Shown: positions 25,938 through 35,781, counted from the stretch's first letter. The stretch: DNA of 64,000 bases from Blautia coccoides (GCF_034355335.1 NZ_CP136422.1:5368501-5432500), one strand, 5' to 3'. Translations and numbers: made by a program. The notes: generated by a model from the letters alone, not told the origin.

Positions 25938-26855
25938 CTATCTCGGTCCCATAAACCTATCACCATTCATATGTATCATATGGTCTGGCATCTCTGAAAT
26001 CCACACTTCAGTTTCCCAAGCCAGACTATCTGAGAACTTTTTGAATGCTGCAAAATTCTGAAAAGCTGTCACAAATATCTTTCCAGCAGTTACATTCTTC
26101 GTCATTTCCGAAATTTCAATAATACGTTTCGGATCCATCGGACCGACAGATGTTACCGATTCAATAAAATAAATCCAGTCCTTATCCTCTCGATACAACA
26201 CTACATCTGGCATTTTATCGTGCAACGTAATCTCAAAGCCTAATTCCTGCAGCTTACTAACATTCTTAACCAAATCTTTTTCTATGGTGTCCCCCACATA
26301 AAGACATTCCGAATTAGGGGCAAATCTCGGAGCAAATTCTTCAATAATTGCTTTTTGCAATTCATTGTGTTTTCCCGGAGAGAATGTGAACTCTTCATTA
26401 TTAATCTTAACTGGCATTTTTGTCATTTCTTTTTTAGATGCATAAGTTTCAATCAGCTTATCATGGTATGTAATAAATCTTTTAATTGTTGCATCAGCTT
26501 TATACCCGCCAAGACTGCGAATCATCTCCAGCGTCTCTGCTGTCAGCCTATACCTATAATTAGGACTATTTGTAGCCTTCCCATTATCCTCAATCAATGC
26601 TGCTGTCCTAAAATGATGCAACGCCTGCTTCCTGATTGTCTCACGGCTATTTTCAGCATATGTCACCCCATAATTATCGCCAATAAACTGAATCATATCA
26701 TGGATTCGTATCCATTCATTCGTTGCAAATATCCATGAATCTGTTTCCTTCACATTAGCCATTGCTAATAAAACATAACAACATAAATCTGCCTGCTGTT
26801 TATCTGGCATGCCAATTTCTTTTAATAGCTGTCTTGCTTCCTCTACTTTACCCAC
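25938..26855 (-). CDS. Type II restriction endonuclease, BsuBI/PstI family
   Basis: 305 residues. The C-terminal half LYVGDTIEKDLVKN, HDKMPDVVLY, WIYFIESVTSVGPMDPKRI is the conserved catalytic block of the BsuBI/PstI family (cuts CTGCAG in characterised members). The N-terminal 150 residues form the recognition domain. The GTG at 26855 has GGAGG 6 bases upstream and overlaps the methylase stop by 8 bp, so translation is coupled and the methylase is made first. The recognition sequence is inferred from family only. Confidence 0.85.
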   Translation of the reverse strand: MGKVEEARQLLKEIGMPDKQQADLCCYVLLAMANVKETDSWIFATNEWIRIHDMIQFIGDNYGVTYAENSRETIRKQALHHFRTAALIEDNGKATNSPNYRYRLTAETLEMIRSLGGYKADATIKRFITYHDKLIETYASKKEMTKMPVKINNEEFTFSPGKHNELQKAIIEEFAPRFAPNSECLYVGDTIEKDLVKNVSKLQELGFEITLHDKMPDVVLYREDKDWIYFIESVTSVGPMDPKRIIEISEMTKNVTAGKIFVTAFQNFAAFKKFSDSLAWETEVWISEMPDHMIHMNGDRFMGPR

Positions 26856-28335
26856 AATATTCCTCCAATATCTTGTCACAATTTTCTTCCGACAAGTCTT
26901 TTGTTTTTATGATTTTTCTGCCTATTTCTTGTATAATCCCTAACTCTGGAACAGGCATAGCATTTATCTCTGTTGAGTTTACCTGTGTAGAACCATTCAA
27001 TATTCTATAATAAGAATCATAAATCGTAGAATTAAAGAGAGCATACAATCCATAAACCACACATTCTGACAGTTCTGTAGCCAACCCATCAATAAAGTTA
27101 ATCTTGTTCTGTGTACTGATTACATCATATTGCGGATATTTCTTAGATAAATATACCCCACACTGCAATCGCCGTCTTTCCTCTTTTGCTGTAAATCGCT
27201 TTACAAATAGATAATTCTTATTTTGCTGCTTCAATCCTTTTTGATCTGTAACAACATACTCATGCTCTTTGTTAATAGGGAATCTCACAATACCATCTTG
27301 GATATGCTGTGAATAAAATAATGGAATTGCGCCTTCCTCACTCTCATCCCTCAAAATATCACGATTTCTAAAATCTACTGTTAAACCTGTTTTCATTTTT
27401 AATCCAATATCTGGTAAGGTATGCCCCAACCTGTTCAGCTTTTCCAAAACCTCAATTTCATTCTGGTCTGTAACCAAATATACATATTTGTCTGCCCCCG
27501 ACACAATAACGCCATAAGGCGCTCGTAATTCCGTTACATTCTCAAAGTCATTGTTGCTCTGTGAAGATGTAACCACCACTTCTTCTGGCTGAATCTGCGT
27601 TTTCTTCACTTTGATAATAATCGTTTCCTGCAAAACATCTTCTTTGTCAAACACTTTATTCCTGCTAACAAATAAATGAATATGCTCCAGCTTACTCTCT
27701 GTCAAAAAATACTCTCTGAATTTTTTAAAATATGCGCCCGAAGTCCATGAACGTGGGATAATATATACCATTTCTCCATTGGACTTCAAATTAAAAATTC
27801 CCATTGATGCAAACAGGAAATACAGGTTTGGTGCTCCGTAACATACTTCTGGCATTGCAGTTGCTTCCGGTGCATCTTTCGGAATTTTCATATAAGGTGG
27901 ATTACCGATTACAACATCATACTTCTTAGGCTCTGGATTTCCACCTATCATATGATTAAAGTCCAGATATTGGCTTGTAATATAATTCTCTGTTATAATC
28001 TCATACTCAAATTCTATTTCTGCATTGTTTTTTATATACTCTAGGTTATTTCTCAATATATCCAAAATATTATTATCTGTCTCATAGCAGGTAAGACTTA
28101 CTTTCTTCACTACTTTCCTGCTTTGCACTACCTCAACAAGAGCACAGGACAAAATACCTGACCCTGCACCAGCATCAAGGACTGTTAATGTATCTTTATC
28201 CTCTGCAATCGAAAACAAACTAGCCATATACATTGCTGTTTCTTTGCTCGTAAAGAATTGCCCATATTTTTTTCTTTCCTTCTTAGGCATTTCATCTATA
28301 TATAAATTGGTCTGTTCAATAATACCATCTATCAT
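26848..28335 (-). CDS. Adenine-specific DNA methyltransferase (BsuBI/PstI-type modification)
   Basis: 495 residues, class I N6-adenine methylase. The SAM-binding motif is LDAGAGSGILS, the catalytic motif VIGNPPYMKI; the C-terminal target-recognition region ends NSTEINAMPVPEL, as in Eco57I-like and M.BsuBI-like enzymes. KYGQFFTSKETAMYMA at the N-terminus is typical. AAGGAG lies 8 bases before the ATG. It protects the host from the overlapping BsuBI/PstI-type nuclease gene. Confidence 0.88.
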   Translation of the reverse strand: MIDGIIEQTNLYIDEMPKKERKKYGQFFTSKETAMYMASLFSIAEDKDTLTVLDAGAGSGILSCALVEVVQSRKVVKKVSLTCYETDNNILDILRNNLEYIKNNAEIEFEYEIITENYITSQYLDFNHMIGGNPEPKKYDVVIGNPPYMKIPKDAPEATAMPEVCYGAPNLYFLFASMGIFNLKSNGEMVYIIPRSWTSGAYFKKFREYFLTESKLEHIHLFVSRNKVFDKEDVLQETIIIKVKKTQIQPEEVVVTSSQSNNDFENVTELRAPYGVIVSGADKYVYLVTDQNEIEVLEKLNRLGHTLPDIGLKMKTGLTVDFRNRDILRDESEEGAIPLFYSQHIQDGIVRFPINKEHEYVVTDQKGLKQQNKNYLFVKRFTAKEERRRLQCGVYLSKKYPQYDVISTQNKINFIDGLATELSECVVYGLYALFNSTIYDSYYRILNGSTQVNSTEINAMPVPELGIIQEIGRKIIKTKDLSEENCDKILEEYCG

Positions 28336-28401
28336 TGCTGCAACTCCTTCACTTTGAATATGTATTCAAATAAATACTTGCGACTTACTTTACTCTATCC
28401 C

Positions 28402-28509
28402 TTAGAACACATTGGCTAGCAGAGCACTCCCTGCCATATTACCGCTTAAATCAATAAAACAATCCAAGTTTACAATTAGTGCATCAAAAGTATCCTTCAT
28501 TTTCCCCAT
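28402..28509 (-). CDS. Possible 35-residue peptide
   Basis: MGKMKDTFDALIVNLDCFID then LSGNMAGSALLANVF; AAAGGGG lies 8 bases before the ATG. No family recognised. It lies alone between the methylase and tnpV, in a 470-bp gap with nothing else that I can name. Confidence 0.3.
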   Translation of the reverse strand: MGKMKDTFDALIVNLDCFIDLSGNMAGSALLANVF

Positions 28510-28775
28510 ATGCTTATCCCCTTTTTTCTCAAAAACTCGTTTTATGTGTTCCATCAAAAAAAAATATAATAAGCGGTACTGCAACAAGAAGTACTCTCTT
28601 TGGTGTTAACCCTTGCTCTGCAAGCCAATACATTCTAACTTATATTATCCTCTCTCTCCAAATCATATATCAAACACTTGATGCATTATACCCGTCTTTC
28701 ACACAAAATTTATTGATACGTCCTCCTTTATTATACAATCTCTTATCGTTTTTTTCCATCTCTTTTATCACAAAA

Positions 28776-28799
28776 TACGGAGCAGTTCCCCACTCCGTA
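28776..28799 (-). terminator. Terminator after tnpV
   Basis: TACGGAG (28776-28782) pairs with CTCCGTA (28793-28799); the minus strand continues TTTT. It lies just past the tnpV stop. Confidence 0.55.
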
Positions 28800-28805
28800 T
28801 CCACA

Positions 28806-29183
28806 TTACCGATATACAATTTCCTTCAACACAATTTCTACCGCTGAACACTTAATATTATTCATCATTCCAACCCATTCCATCTGATTCTCTGCCTTAA
28901 GCTGTTCAGTCACACCCCACCTTTCCATCATCTGCTTAATCAGCATCTCTATCCGCTGCTCACACTCCACATCTACATCGTATAAATGCTCATTCAGACC
29001 ACCATTTAGAAGTAATCTAAGATATTCTACTTCCCGATATTCCTGCAAATATCTTCTCCTCATACGCCCATACTTCCCAAGCGGATAATCCGTCCCCTCC
29101 GCCAACCCCAATTCTGGATAATACACCCCATCTTCTCCCAACCTGTAACTAATCCTATTCTCTCCAACAATGTGCTTTTTCAT
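28806..29183 (-). CDS. tnpV: TnpV transposon-encoded protein
   Basis: 125 residues. GVYYPELGLAEGTDYPLGKYGRMRRRYLQEYR and the C-terminal QMMERWGVTEQLKAENQMEWVG pattern mark the TnpV family, small accessory proteins of Firmicutes mobilizable elements, function unknown. It starts 13 bp after the relaxase stop and is probably in the mobilization operon. Confidence 0.8.
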   Translation of the reverse strand: MKKHIVGENRISYRLGEDGVYYPELGLAEGTDYPLGKYGRMRRRYLQEYREVEYLRLLLNGGLNEHLYDVDVECEQRIEMLIKQMMERWGVTEQLKAENQMEWVGMMNNIKCSAVEIVLKEIVYR

Positions 29184-29196
29184 CTGACCTCTCCTC

Positions 29197-30729
29197 CTAT
29201 CTCGCCCCTCTATCCCTTCTCTGGACAGAGCTACGATTGCGTTCTCTTTGTTTTATCTGTTCTTCATGCTGTTTTAGCCTTGCGCGAACGCTTCTCGGCT
29301 GTTCTTTTCTGCCTTCACCATATGTCTGTTCCCAGTCACTAACCGCCTGCCTGTACCACGTATATTCTGCTCTTGATTTCTCATGTTCCACCAGAAATGC
29401 CCTCACATTTTGATAGCCACATGATGTGACAATATCGGCTAATCGCTGTTTCATCGGCTCTAATTGCTCCCTTGTCTCCTTAATTTCTCCCTGTAATTCC
29501 TTACGCCTTTTCCCTTTAAAAATACCTTTGCACTCCTGCAATTCCATTTCCAGATTTCTAAGTCTCTGCTCTTTCTGTGAGATTTCCCTATTCTGCTGTT
29601 GTAACTTCACATAAATCGTTTCCAATCTTGGATATTCCGCTGCACGAACAGACTTTTCCGGTTTAGCCGGGATTTCTTCCTCTGATACCTTTACCACTTC
29701 TTTTGACCGCCCAGCCTGCTTCACAGAGGGTACTATCTCAAGCTTCGCTGAAACCGCATCTGCTTTTTCAACAAACTTCTTGGACAAGTCAATAATCTGC
29801 ATAATAAGTAGTTCCAACACCCGAATTGCCATTTCTATGATAATAGCAAACAGTTCTGGTCTACTGCCAGACCACCCAATAGATTGACTGACTTTTCCAG
29901 CAATTTGCACCTTTCTGACCTCAATAATTTGTTGTTCCGGCACTCCGCTGATCAATGCCCTATCAACGGTCTGATTCCACTTTTGCCGCTGTAAATTATC
30001 AGCCTCCATCTGCTCTGCTTTCGGATTGTTCTTTCCAATCTTTTTCATCGGAAGATAGGCACTCTTGCGGTCAAACACCTTTAATTTTTCCTTGTCATCT
30101 CTAACGTAAATATTGATAAGTTCCGTATAGGATTTCTTTACCTCATCCAGAAAACTATCGTTTTTAAATCGACTATCTTTTATGGTAAATAATTTCCGCT
30201 CATATACCTCGCCTTTTGGAATAATCTTGCATCCTTCTCTTATCTGACCGTTGCCATCCAATATTTCTTTTTTAGTTCTAACGTGCCTGCCAGTCTCATC
30301 ATAAAACATATTTCTGGTGGCAACCTTTTCTATCGGCTTTTCCAACAGTTTCCGTTCAGAAAAGATAAGATGGATATGATAATTGGTCTTTCGTTTATTA
30401 TGGTGTAATGCAGAGATACACTCCACACCATAATTCCGACGGAAATGATTCGTAAATACTTCCAATAGCACACTTGGGTTATAATCCACGAAACTCTCTG
30501 GCAGAGCAATAATTAATTCTCTGGATTCAATACACTTTCCATCTGTTCCACTTTTAATAAATTCCTCTTGGTTGCATTTCGCCAATTCCCTCCAGAATTT
30601 TCTATCTGTAGTTTCATAAACTGCATAAAGATTCTCCTGTCTTGCATGGCTGGAAATGTAATTGATTCTTCCCATCAAATTTGTCAATTTTGACATTTGT
30701 ATAAATGAATTTCTTGCTATTAGCAACAC
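29197..30729 (-). CDS. MobA/MobL-family relaxase
   Basis: 510 residues. The N-terminal relaxase domain carries NYHIHLIFSER (HxH metal site) after HHNKRK; an alpha-helical linker and a Lys/Glu/Arg-rich coiled-coil tail follow. It nicks the element's oriT and leads the strand into a recipient using another element's conjugation pore. The start MLLIARN (GTG) is chosen by family resemblance. Hairpins of the likely oriT lie directly upstream at 30834-30923. Confidence 0.85.
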   Translation of the reverse strand: MLLIARNSFIQMSKLTNLMGRINYISSHARQENLYAVYETTDRKFWRELAKCNQEEFIKSGTDGKCIESRELIIALPESFVDYNPSVLLEVFTNHFRRNYGVECISALHHNKRKTNYHIHLIFSERKLLEKPIEKVATRNMFYDETGRHVRTKKEILDGNGQIREGCKIIPKGEVYERKLFTIKDSRFKNDSFLDEVKKSYTELINIYVRDDKEKLKVFDRKSAYLPMKKIGKNNPKAEQMEADNLQRQKWNQTVDRALISGVPEQQIIEVRKVQIAGKVSQSIGWSGSRPELFAIIIEMAIRVLELLIMQIIDLSKKFVEKADAVSAKLEIVPSVKQAGRSKEVVKVSEEEIPAKPEKSVRAAEYPRLETIYVKLQQQNREISQKEQRLRNLEMELQECKGIFKGKRRKELQGEIKETREQLEPMKQRLADIVTSCGYQNVRAFLVEHEKSRAEYTWYRQAVSDWEQTYGEGRKEQPRSVRARLKQHEEQIKQRERNRSSVQRRDRGAR

Positions 30730-30833
30730 CTCTTTCTAACTGCATCGTAACACATCTGCCACTGTGAGCAGGTGCATAGACACCTGTTTACGAACTCAAT
30801 ACTGTCACCGGCACAAGGTCTACGCTTTGGCCC

Positions 30834-30923
30834 GCACTTAACAAGTGCCACTGGCACTTAGTGCCCTCGGCAGAGCGAAATACCCGGAGCATAAACGAAG
30901 TTTGTGCGATGGGTGTATTTCGC
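30834..30923. other. Candidate oriT of element C
   Basis: Three inverted repeats follow each other: GCACTT-AAC-AAGTGC (30834-30848), GGCAC-TTA-GTGCC (30853-30865) and GCGAAATAC / GTATTTCGC (30875-30883 with 30915-30923). CACTTAGTGCCCTC resembles the MobQ-type nick region. The region 30730-31161 holds no convincing gene. Confidence 0.5.
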
Positions 30924-31161
30924 TTCTCAAACGCCGAAGCGGCTTAGAAGCTACCAAACATTAAGAGCTGCTATCACTCGTGATCTTATCTTGGGCGTAT
31001 CCGCCCATTCTACATGCTCGTTTCCAAGACTTTTAGGAACAAAACACTTTGCAAATTCCTTGTTCAATACCTATACTCCTCTGGCTTCACATCCAACATT
31101 TCCTCTTGTCTATATAAAACAGGGGCGTGCCACGCTCCTGTTAATATCACCGAAGAAGAAA

Positions 31162-31395
31162 TTACCAACGGAAACTCTCTGGTACTCCACGCTTATCCAG
31201 ATATTCCTGTCTGGCTTTTTGCTTTTCCTCCTCTGTCGGTGCAGTCTTATATTTGGAATATAATAACCGCATCGTAATCGAATCCATCTTATCCATCAAT
31301 CCTTTTTCAATCTCTGGCTGCACCTCCTCCATATCGAGTAGGTGGTATTTCATCAACAATATAAATAATTCCTCCGGTATCTGTATCTGCTTCAT
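31162..31395 (-). CDS. Small mobile-element protein, unknown function
   Basis: 77 acidic, helical residues (PEELFILLMKYHLLDMEEVQ, C-terminal KARQEYLDKRGVPESFRW). AGGAG lies 8 bases before the ATG. Proteins of this type recur between the RepA-like ATPase and relaxase genes of Lachnospiraceae elements; no function is known to me. Confidence 0.6.
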   Translation of the reverse strand: MKQIQIPEELFILLMKYHLLDMEEVQPEIEKGLMDKMDSITMRLLYSKYKTAPTEEEKQKARQEYLDKRGVPESFRW

Positions 31396-31529
31396 TTTTC
31401 ATTCTCCTTGTAAAGCGGACGACTGCTTATCTTCGTTCAAGTCCGCAACAATGCAATGTCTATAATCTTTGCAACCTTGCAATACCCATCTCCGCAATTT
31501 ATATACAGTCTGCATTGTTGCGTTCTTCC

Positions 31530-32522
31530 CTATTGTGGCTGTATATTATCCAGTTCCCAATACCATGAATTGTTGATCTTCTTGGCTTTGATTTTTAGTT
31601 CCTTCTTGGCATTTTCCAATGTCCTTTTAGAAATACCCTGTTCATCAGCCAGATTAAAAATCTCTTTGCTTTGCATGGCATTATTGGTTTCAGCCAGTTC
31701 CCGAAGCAACTGCTTTGCCTGCTCCAATTTGTTTGCTCTAGGTGCTAATCCCCCAAGTAATTCATCGGCTGTAATTTCATAATCACCCAACCAACAAAAA
31801 CCGCCTTCTTCCAATCCAAAGGCTTTAGGATGTCCAAATGGCGCCAGATTATTTTTTATCTGTACAACCGCCCTGATATTTGCCTGTCCTTCCACTCTGC
31901 CTACCAGCAGAACACTTCTTGCTACTGCAAAGAAATCAATCGAACCCATACCTCTATATGCCGCCTTGGTTCCTGCTGCCTTATTCATATGACCGATAAG
32001 AACAATGGCGCACTTGTACTTCTCTGCCAATAGTCCCAGCTTCTTTGTCATATCCCTTGCTTCATTCGCCCGGTTCATATCCATCCCACCGCCTAAATAG
32101 GCTTGTATCGGGTCTAAAATGAGCAACCGGGCATTCGTCTTAATAATCGCTTCTTCCAGCCTTTCGTCCACCATAGAAAGCGATTTTTCACTTTCATCAA
32201 TAACCACTATTTTCTCGCAATCTGCTCCTGCCGCTTCAAGTCTTGGCTTGACTGTATCTGCCAATCCATCCTCTGCGGTCTGGTAGATAATATTCATTGG
32301 CTCCAATATCTGCATGGTTTCATCCATACCAATTCCCTTTGATAACTTAGCTGCTATATTCAAGACCAACGTGGTTTTTCCATCTCCGGGATCGCCTTGA
32401 ATGATTGTCAGCTTTCCATACGGAATAAACGGATACCACAGCCATTCTATTTTCTGCGATTCTATTTCTGACATTCTGATTAATTTTAATTTTGTTTTCT
32501 GTTCTTCCACAAAGTCCTCCAT
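31530..32522 (-). CDS. RepA-like AAA ATPase/helicase
   Basis: 330 residues with a RecA-type core: Walker A GDPGDGKTTL, Walker B LLILDPIQAYLG, motif GHMNKAAGTKAAYRGMGSIDF. This matches the RSF1010 RepA-type/AAA_25 helicases carried by mobile elements. The C-terminal 70 residues resemble a winged helix (SKEIFNLADEQGISKRTLENAKKEL). Probably unwinds DNA during element replication. The start is uncertain (ATG 32522 or TTG 32528); neither has a strong site. Confidence 0.8.
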   Translation of the reverse strand: MEDFVEEQKTKLKLIRMSEIESQKIEWLWYPFIPYGKLTIIQGDPGDGKTTLVLNIAAKLSKGIGMDETMQILEPMNIIYQTAEDGLADTVKPRLEAAGADCEKIVVIDESEKSLSMVDERLEEAIIKTNARLLILDPIQAYLGGGMDMNRANEARDMTKKLGLLAEKYKCAIVLIGHMNKAAGTKAAYRGMGSIDFFAVARSVLLVGRVEGQANIRAVVQIKNNLAPFGHPKAFGLEEGGFCWLGDYEITADELLGGLAPRANKLEQAKQLLRELAETNNAMQSKEIFNLADEQGISKRTLENAKKELKIKAKKINNSWYWELDNIQPQ

Positions 32523-32603
32523 TCTCAAAATCTTATTGATACTCTGGAAAGCCTCTGCTATACTTGCATTGTAGATACATTGATAGCAGAGAATATTCCG
32601 TTA

Positions 32604-33002
32604 TCAAAAGTCCTGACAGTTGCCGCTGTTGGGACTTTTTCCATTGTTTTCTTCTGTTTCCTTCCATAGATATTTCGCTCCATCTAACATCCACAAAATA
32701 GCTTTGAGCATATCCAGACAATCGTTCTTCATTTGTTCAATCCCGTCCTCCGATAATGTGACTTCCTGCTGTTCAAACTGACTCACAACGTCTGCGATAT
32801 TAGCCTGTATAAGCTGTAATTCCTCTACCAACCGATAAATCACTTCTTTTTTCCCGACTACGCACACTCTGTTGTAAATGCAGGAACGGACAAAATAATC
32901 TTTCTTTTGCATACCGCTGGCTATAATCTTCGCTTCAATTTCATCACGCTCTCTTGGGGATATACGAAAACTAATTGTTGGGTATTTGTGTACTCCGCTC
33001 AT
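32604..33002 (-). CDS. MobC-like relaxosome protein
   Basis: 132 residues. The ribbon-helix-helix N-terminus TISFRISPRERDEIEAKIIASGMQKKDYFVRSC is typical of MobC accessory factors that bind oriT and help the relaxase. A helical C-terminus follows. AGAGGAG lies 5 bases before the ATG. It starts two bases before the integrase stop region. Confidence 0.8.
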   Translation of the reverse strand: MSGVHKYPTISFRISPRERDEIEAKIIASGMQKKDYFVRSCIYNRVCVVGKKEVIYRLVEELQLIQANIADVVSQFEQQEVTLSEDGIEQMKNDCLDMLKAILWMLDGAKYLWKETEENNGKSPNSGNCQDF

Positions 33003-33004
33003 AC

Positions 33005-34060
33005 TTACTCCTCTCCGTTGGCAATTTCCAACTTATCCGCCAGTTCCAACTGTTTATTGGGATATAAATGTGAATAGGTGCTTAATGTGGTTTCAATTTT
33101 CTCATGCCCTAATCGCTCTGCAATCGCCAGCGGCTGAAATCCCATCTCCACAAGCAATGATGCGTGAGAATGCCTTAGATCGTGCAATCTGATACGTTTA
33201 ACACCTGTCTCCTTTATCCCTCTGACCATCTCATGTTCCATAAAGGATTTTGTAAAACGGAACATTCTTTCTTTTGCTGTAATCCCATAAAGCACGCTGC
33301 AATACTCTTTTAATTCTTCCACCAAAAACGGTGGAATTGTCACTTTCCGGTTACTTTTCGGTGTCTTAGGCGGTGTAGTCATATCCTTACCTTTGATGCG
33401 CTGATATGACTTATTAATCGTGATTGCCCGATTATGAAAGTCAACATCTTCATAGGTAAGAGCCAAAAGTTCCCCGATTCTCATTCCCGTCCAATACAAA
33501 AGTAAAAATGCCATTCTCGCTTCTGGCTTCTCATTCATGGATGGAAGAAATTCTTTAAATTCCTGTTTTGTCCAGAACTCCATTTCCTCTGCTTTACTCT
33601 TGCCAATACTGCCTGCCTTTCTGCACGGATTATCCCTCAAGTCATAATATCTGGTTGCATAATTAAAGAGTGCCGCTAATTGATTATTTATACTTTTTAG
33701 ATAAGTGGCCGCATATCCCTTTTTAATCAATGCATTCTGCCATGCCCTGACATCAGAAGCCTTAATATCACACATCTTTTTATTTTTGAAATATGGTGTC
33801 ACCTTCAAATCAAACACATATCTTTTGTTGATAATCGTACTTTCCCGTAAACGATGCTCCATATCTTTAAAATAAATCTCTACAAAATTCCCAAAGTTAA
33901 TATCTAAATCCTTTTGCTGTTGCTGCCGGAAATCTCTTTCCCACGCCTCTGCTTCTCCTTTCGTCTTGAATCCTCGTTTGTTCTTCTTATGGCGTATTCC
34001 CTGCCAGTCCTCATAATAGAACTGGCAGCGCCACATCTTTCCATCCCTTGTTGCTGACAT
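33005..34060 (-). CDS. Tyrosine recombinase (integrase of element C)
   Basis: 351 residues: N-terminal arm-binding domain (MWRCQFYYEDWQGIRHKKNKRGF), core-binding SAM-like domain, and catalytic domain with all active-site residues visible: TGMRIGELLAL (Arg), a Lys in the beta-hairpin, HDLRHSHASLL (His-x-x-Arg), LGHEKIETTLSTYSHLY (His and Tyr). The start at 34060 has AAAGGAG; the upstream ATG at 34090 does not. It presumably acts on the YTAYTCAAACTC cores with AGAGCCA arms flanking this element. Confidence 0.92.
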   Translation of the reverse strand: MSATRDGKMWRCQFYYEDWQGIRHKKNKRGFKTKGEAEAWERDFRQQQQKDLDINFGNFVEIYFKDMEHRLRESTIINKRYVFDLKVTPYFKNKKMCDIKASDVRAWQNALIKKGYAATYLKSINNQLAALFNYATRYYDLRDNPCRKAGSIGKSKAEEMEFWTKQEFKEFLPSMNEKPEARMAFLLLYWTGMRIGELLALTYEDVDFHNRAITINKSYQRIKGKDMTTPPKTPKSNRKVTIPPFLVEELKEYCSVLYGITAKERMFRFTKSFMEHEMVRGIKETGVKRIRLHDLRHSHASLLVEMGFQPLAIAERLGHEKIETTLSTYSHLYPNKQLELADKLEIANGEE

Positions 34061-34093
34061 AAATTCGCTCTCCTTTCCTATAACCAGCAATTA

Positions 34094-34288
34094 TCACATC
34101 ACTACCGTTAACCCATAGAATTTTTCTTCAAAGTATTTTGTCGGAACCTTACCACAGATTGTCCGAAAGCCTTTCGCCTTTAACTCCTCATTCAGTCCCC
34201 GAATAATCTTGTAAGCATAGCCTATTGATATTCCAAGCATTTCCGCTGCCTCCTCTGCTGTTACATACATTTTCTTCACATTCTCCAT
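34094..34288 (-). CDS. xis: Excisionase-type helix-turn-helix protein
   Basis: 64 residues, YVTAEEAAEMLGISIGYAYKIIRGLNEELKAKG: a MerR-like winged HTH as in Tn916-family and other Xis proteins. GGAGG lies 6 bases before the ATG. It sits immediately before the integrase, under the operators at 34317-34400. Confidence 0.8.
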   Translation of the reverse strand: MENVKKMYVTAEEAAEMLGISIGYAYKIIRGLNEELKAKGFRTICGKVPTKYFEEKFYGLTVVM

Positions 34289-34316
34289 ATAGTGTCCTCC
34301 CTGTTTATTATTTTTT

Positions 34317-34400
34317 CAGTTCACATACGAACTGTTTTGTAATTCTATATTATCAGTTCATCTATGAACTGTCAATAGTTTTTGTTTCATTTTTGAACTG
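34317..34400. promoter_or_regulatory. Three operators between xis and the XRE repressor
   Basis: Two perfect inverted repeats CAGTTC-N6-GAACTG (34317-34334 and 34354-34371) and one degenerate copy TGTTTC-N6-GAACTG (34383-34400). TATAAT for the repressor gene lies at 34408-34413. The divergent repressor very likely binds here to control xis/int and itself. Confidence 0.75.
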
Positions 34401-34467
34401 TATATGATATAATTAACTTCAGTAAAACACTGAGCGCATATTATCCAGTTGATAAGGGGGATTTTCA

Positions 34468-34953
34468 ATGACAATCGGTCAAAAAATAAAGAAATATAGA
34501 GAAGCGAAAAACTTAACGCAGAAACAGGTAGCACTTCGTGCCGGAATGAGCGAACCTGCTATAAGAAATTACGAATTGGGAAATCGGACACCTTCTGCAG
34601 AGCAAATAGAAAAAATTGCGCTATCCTTAGATGTAAGTCCCTTTGCTATTTCAAATCCCGATCTTGAATCCTACGTCGGAGTTATGCACGCTCTTTTTTA
34701 TTTAGAGGAAAATTACGGAGTTATCCCCGGCGAAATTGATGGAGAAATCTGTTTGAGATTTAAAGACAAGTTTTCTACTATCTCCTCGGACGTAGAAAAA
34801 TGGCTGAGAGAATACAAGGCTGTACAGAATGCTTCAGATGATGATATAGAAAAAGCCGAAACGTATTATGAAGAATGGAAAAACTCTTATCCACGTCTAT
34901 CCGCCCAAGAGACTATGAAGGCATTGCGGTCTAAACGCCAATCCAACGAGTAG
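34468..34953 (+). CDS. XRE-family repressor of element C
   Basis: 161 residues. HTH_3 domain at residues 4-58 (LTQKQVALRAGMSEPAIRNYE), then an acidic helical C-terminal domain without protease motif. GGGGG lies a few bases before the ATG. Divergent from xis-int, with paired CAGTTC/GAACTG operators between, it is the likely switch for excision. Confidence 0.85.
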   Translation: MTIGQKIKKYREAKNLTQKQVALRAGMSEPAIRNYELGNRTPSAEQIEKIALSLDVSPFAISNPDLESYVGVMHALFYLEENYGVIPGEIDGEICLRFKDKFSTISSDVEKWLREYKAVQNASDDDIEKAETYYEEWKNSYPRLSAQETMKALRSKRQSNE

Positions 34954-34983
34954 ATTCCATTCCAAAAACAACCAGTAAAAAAT

Positions 34984-35024
34984 AACACCGGGAGCTGCCC
35001 TCAACAGGTTTTCCCGGTGTTTGT
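34984..35024 (+). terminator. Bidirectional terminator
   Basis: AACACCGGGA (34984-34993) pairs with TCCCGGTGTT (35012-35021), followed by TTTG. It lies between the XRE gene and the convergent gene at 35047. Confidence 0.65.
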
Positions 35025-35046
35025 CGACTAATCTAATATTTACTGC

Positions 35047-35751
35047 TCACTCCCTTGTTGGAAGATAATAAGCACTAACCTCTACTTTTTCTTCGTCGTA
35101 TTCCATATCAACCCAATAATCCCTTATAGAGCATCCTACATGCCAGTCTTGTAAGGAATAAATCTCCAATGTCTTGAAGTCCACTAAGCACAGCGGAATC
35201 GCTTGTTTTTTCTCATATTTCCATTTTGATGTTTCCAATGAATTTATAATCTTATCTAAGCACGTCTGGCATAAATGTTTCTGCAGCATTTTTATATCTG
35301 GTCTGTAATCCTCAGGCAGACTTACATTAATAGATGCCATTCCCCTATTAGGAGAACTGGATGTCATAATAGACACCTCACCCGTATTTGTCATTTGGGT
35401 AGACGTATGGGCGCTGTCACTTTTTAAAGGATTTCCCTGTTCATCGTACTCTTTCAAACCAAAGTCCACCACATACCAGTCATTTAGCGATATTAAACCA
35501 ACCGTATCAAATTTCCGATAATATCCCATCAGGCTCCGGTCACTGTTTCCACATAGGTAACACTCACCATTATCTTCCAAAACAGATTTGATTCCTTCAT
35601 AGGCTACATCCTCTCTTCCCTGTTTACGCTGCCATGTCTCAAACAAGTCTTGTCTAAAATATGTAATCACAATGATAGACAGTATAATTCCAACACCAAT
35701 CCACAAATGACACTTTCTAATTTGATAATATTGCTTTTCTTTTCCGCTCAT
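35047..35751 (-). CDS. Membrane-anchored protein of unknown function, two CxxC motifs
   Basis: 234 residues with one N-terminal membrane helix (LWIGVGIILSIIVITYF) and an extracellular or cytosolic body containing GECYLCGN and HLCQTCLDKI, possibly a zinc site. The C-terminal part (VDFKTLEIYSL, RDYWVDMEYD) is clearly related to the protein at 63534-64000. GGGGG lies 7 bases before the ATG. Accessory gene of element C; function not recognised. Confidence 0.65.
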   Translation of the reverse strand: MSGKEKQYYQIRKCHLWIGVGIILSIIVITYFRQDLFETWQRKQGREDVAYEGIKSVLEDNGECYLCGNSDRSLMGYYRKFDTVGLISLNDWYVVDFGLKEYDEQGNPLKSDSAHTSTQMTNTGEVSIMTSSSPNRGMASINVSLPEDYRPDIKMLQKHLCQTCLDKIINSLETSKWKYEKKQAIPLCLVDFKTLEIYSLQDWHVGCSIRDYWVDMEYDEEKVEVSAYYLPTRE

Positions 35752-35781
35752 ACTTTTTCCCCCTTTTTGACAAAATATAGT

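Noticed and set aside
30904..31277. Plus-strand frames of 87-119 codons upstream of the relaxase
   Set aside because: They cross the oriT hairpins, lack ribosome sites and carry no known motif.
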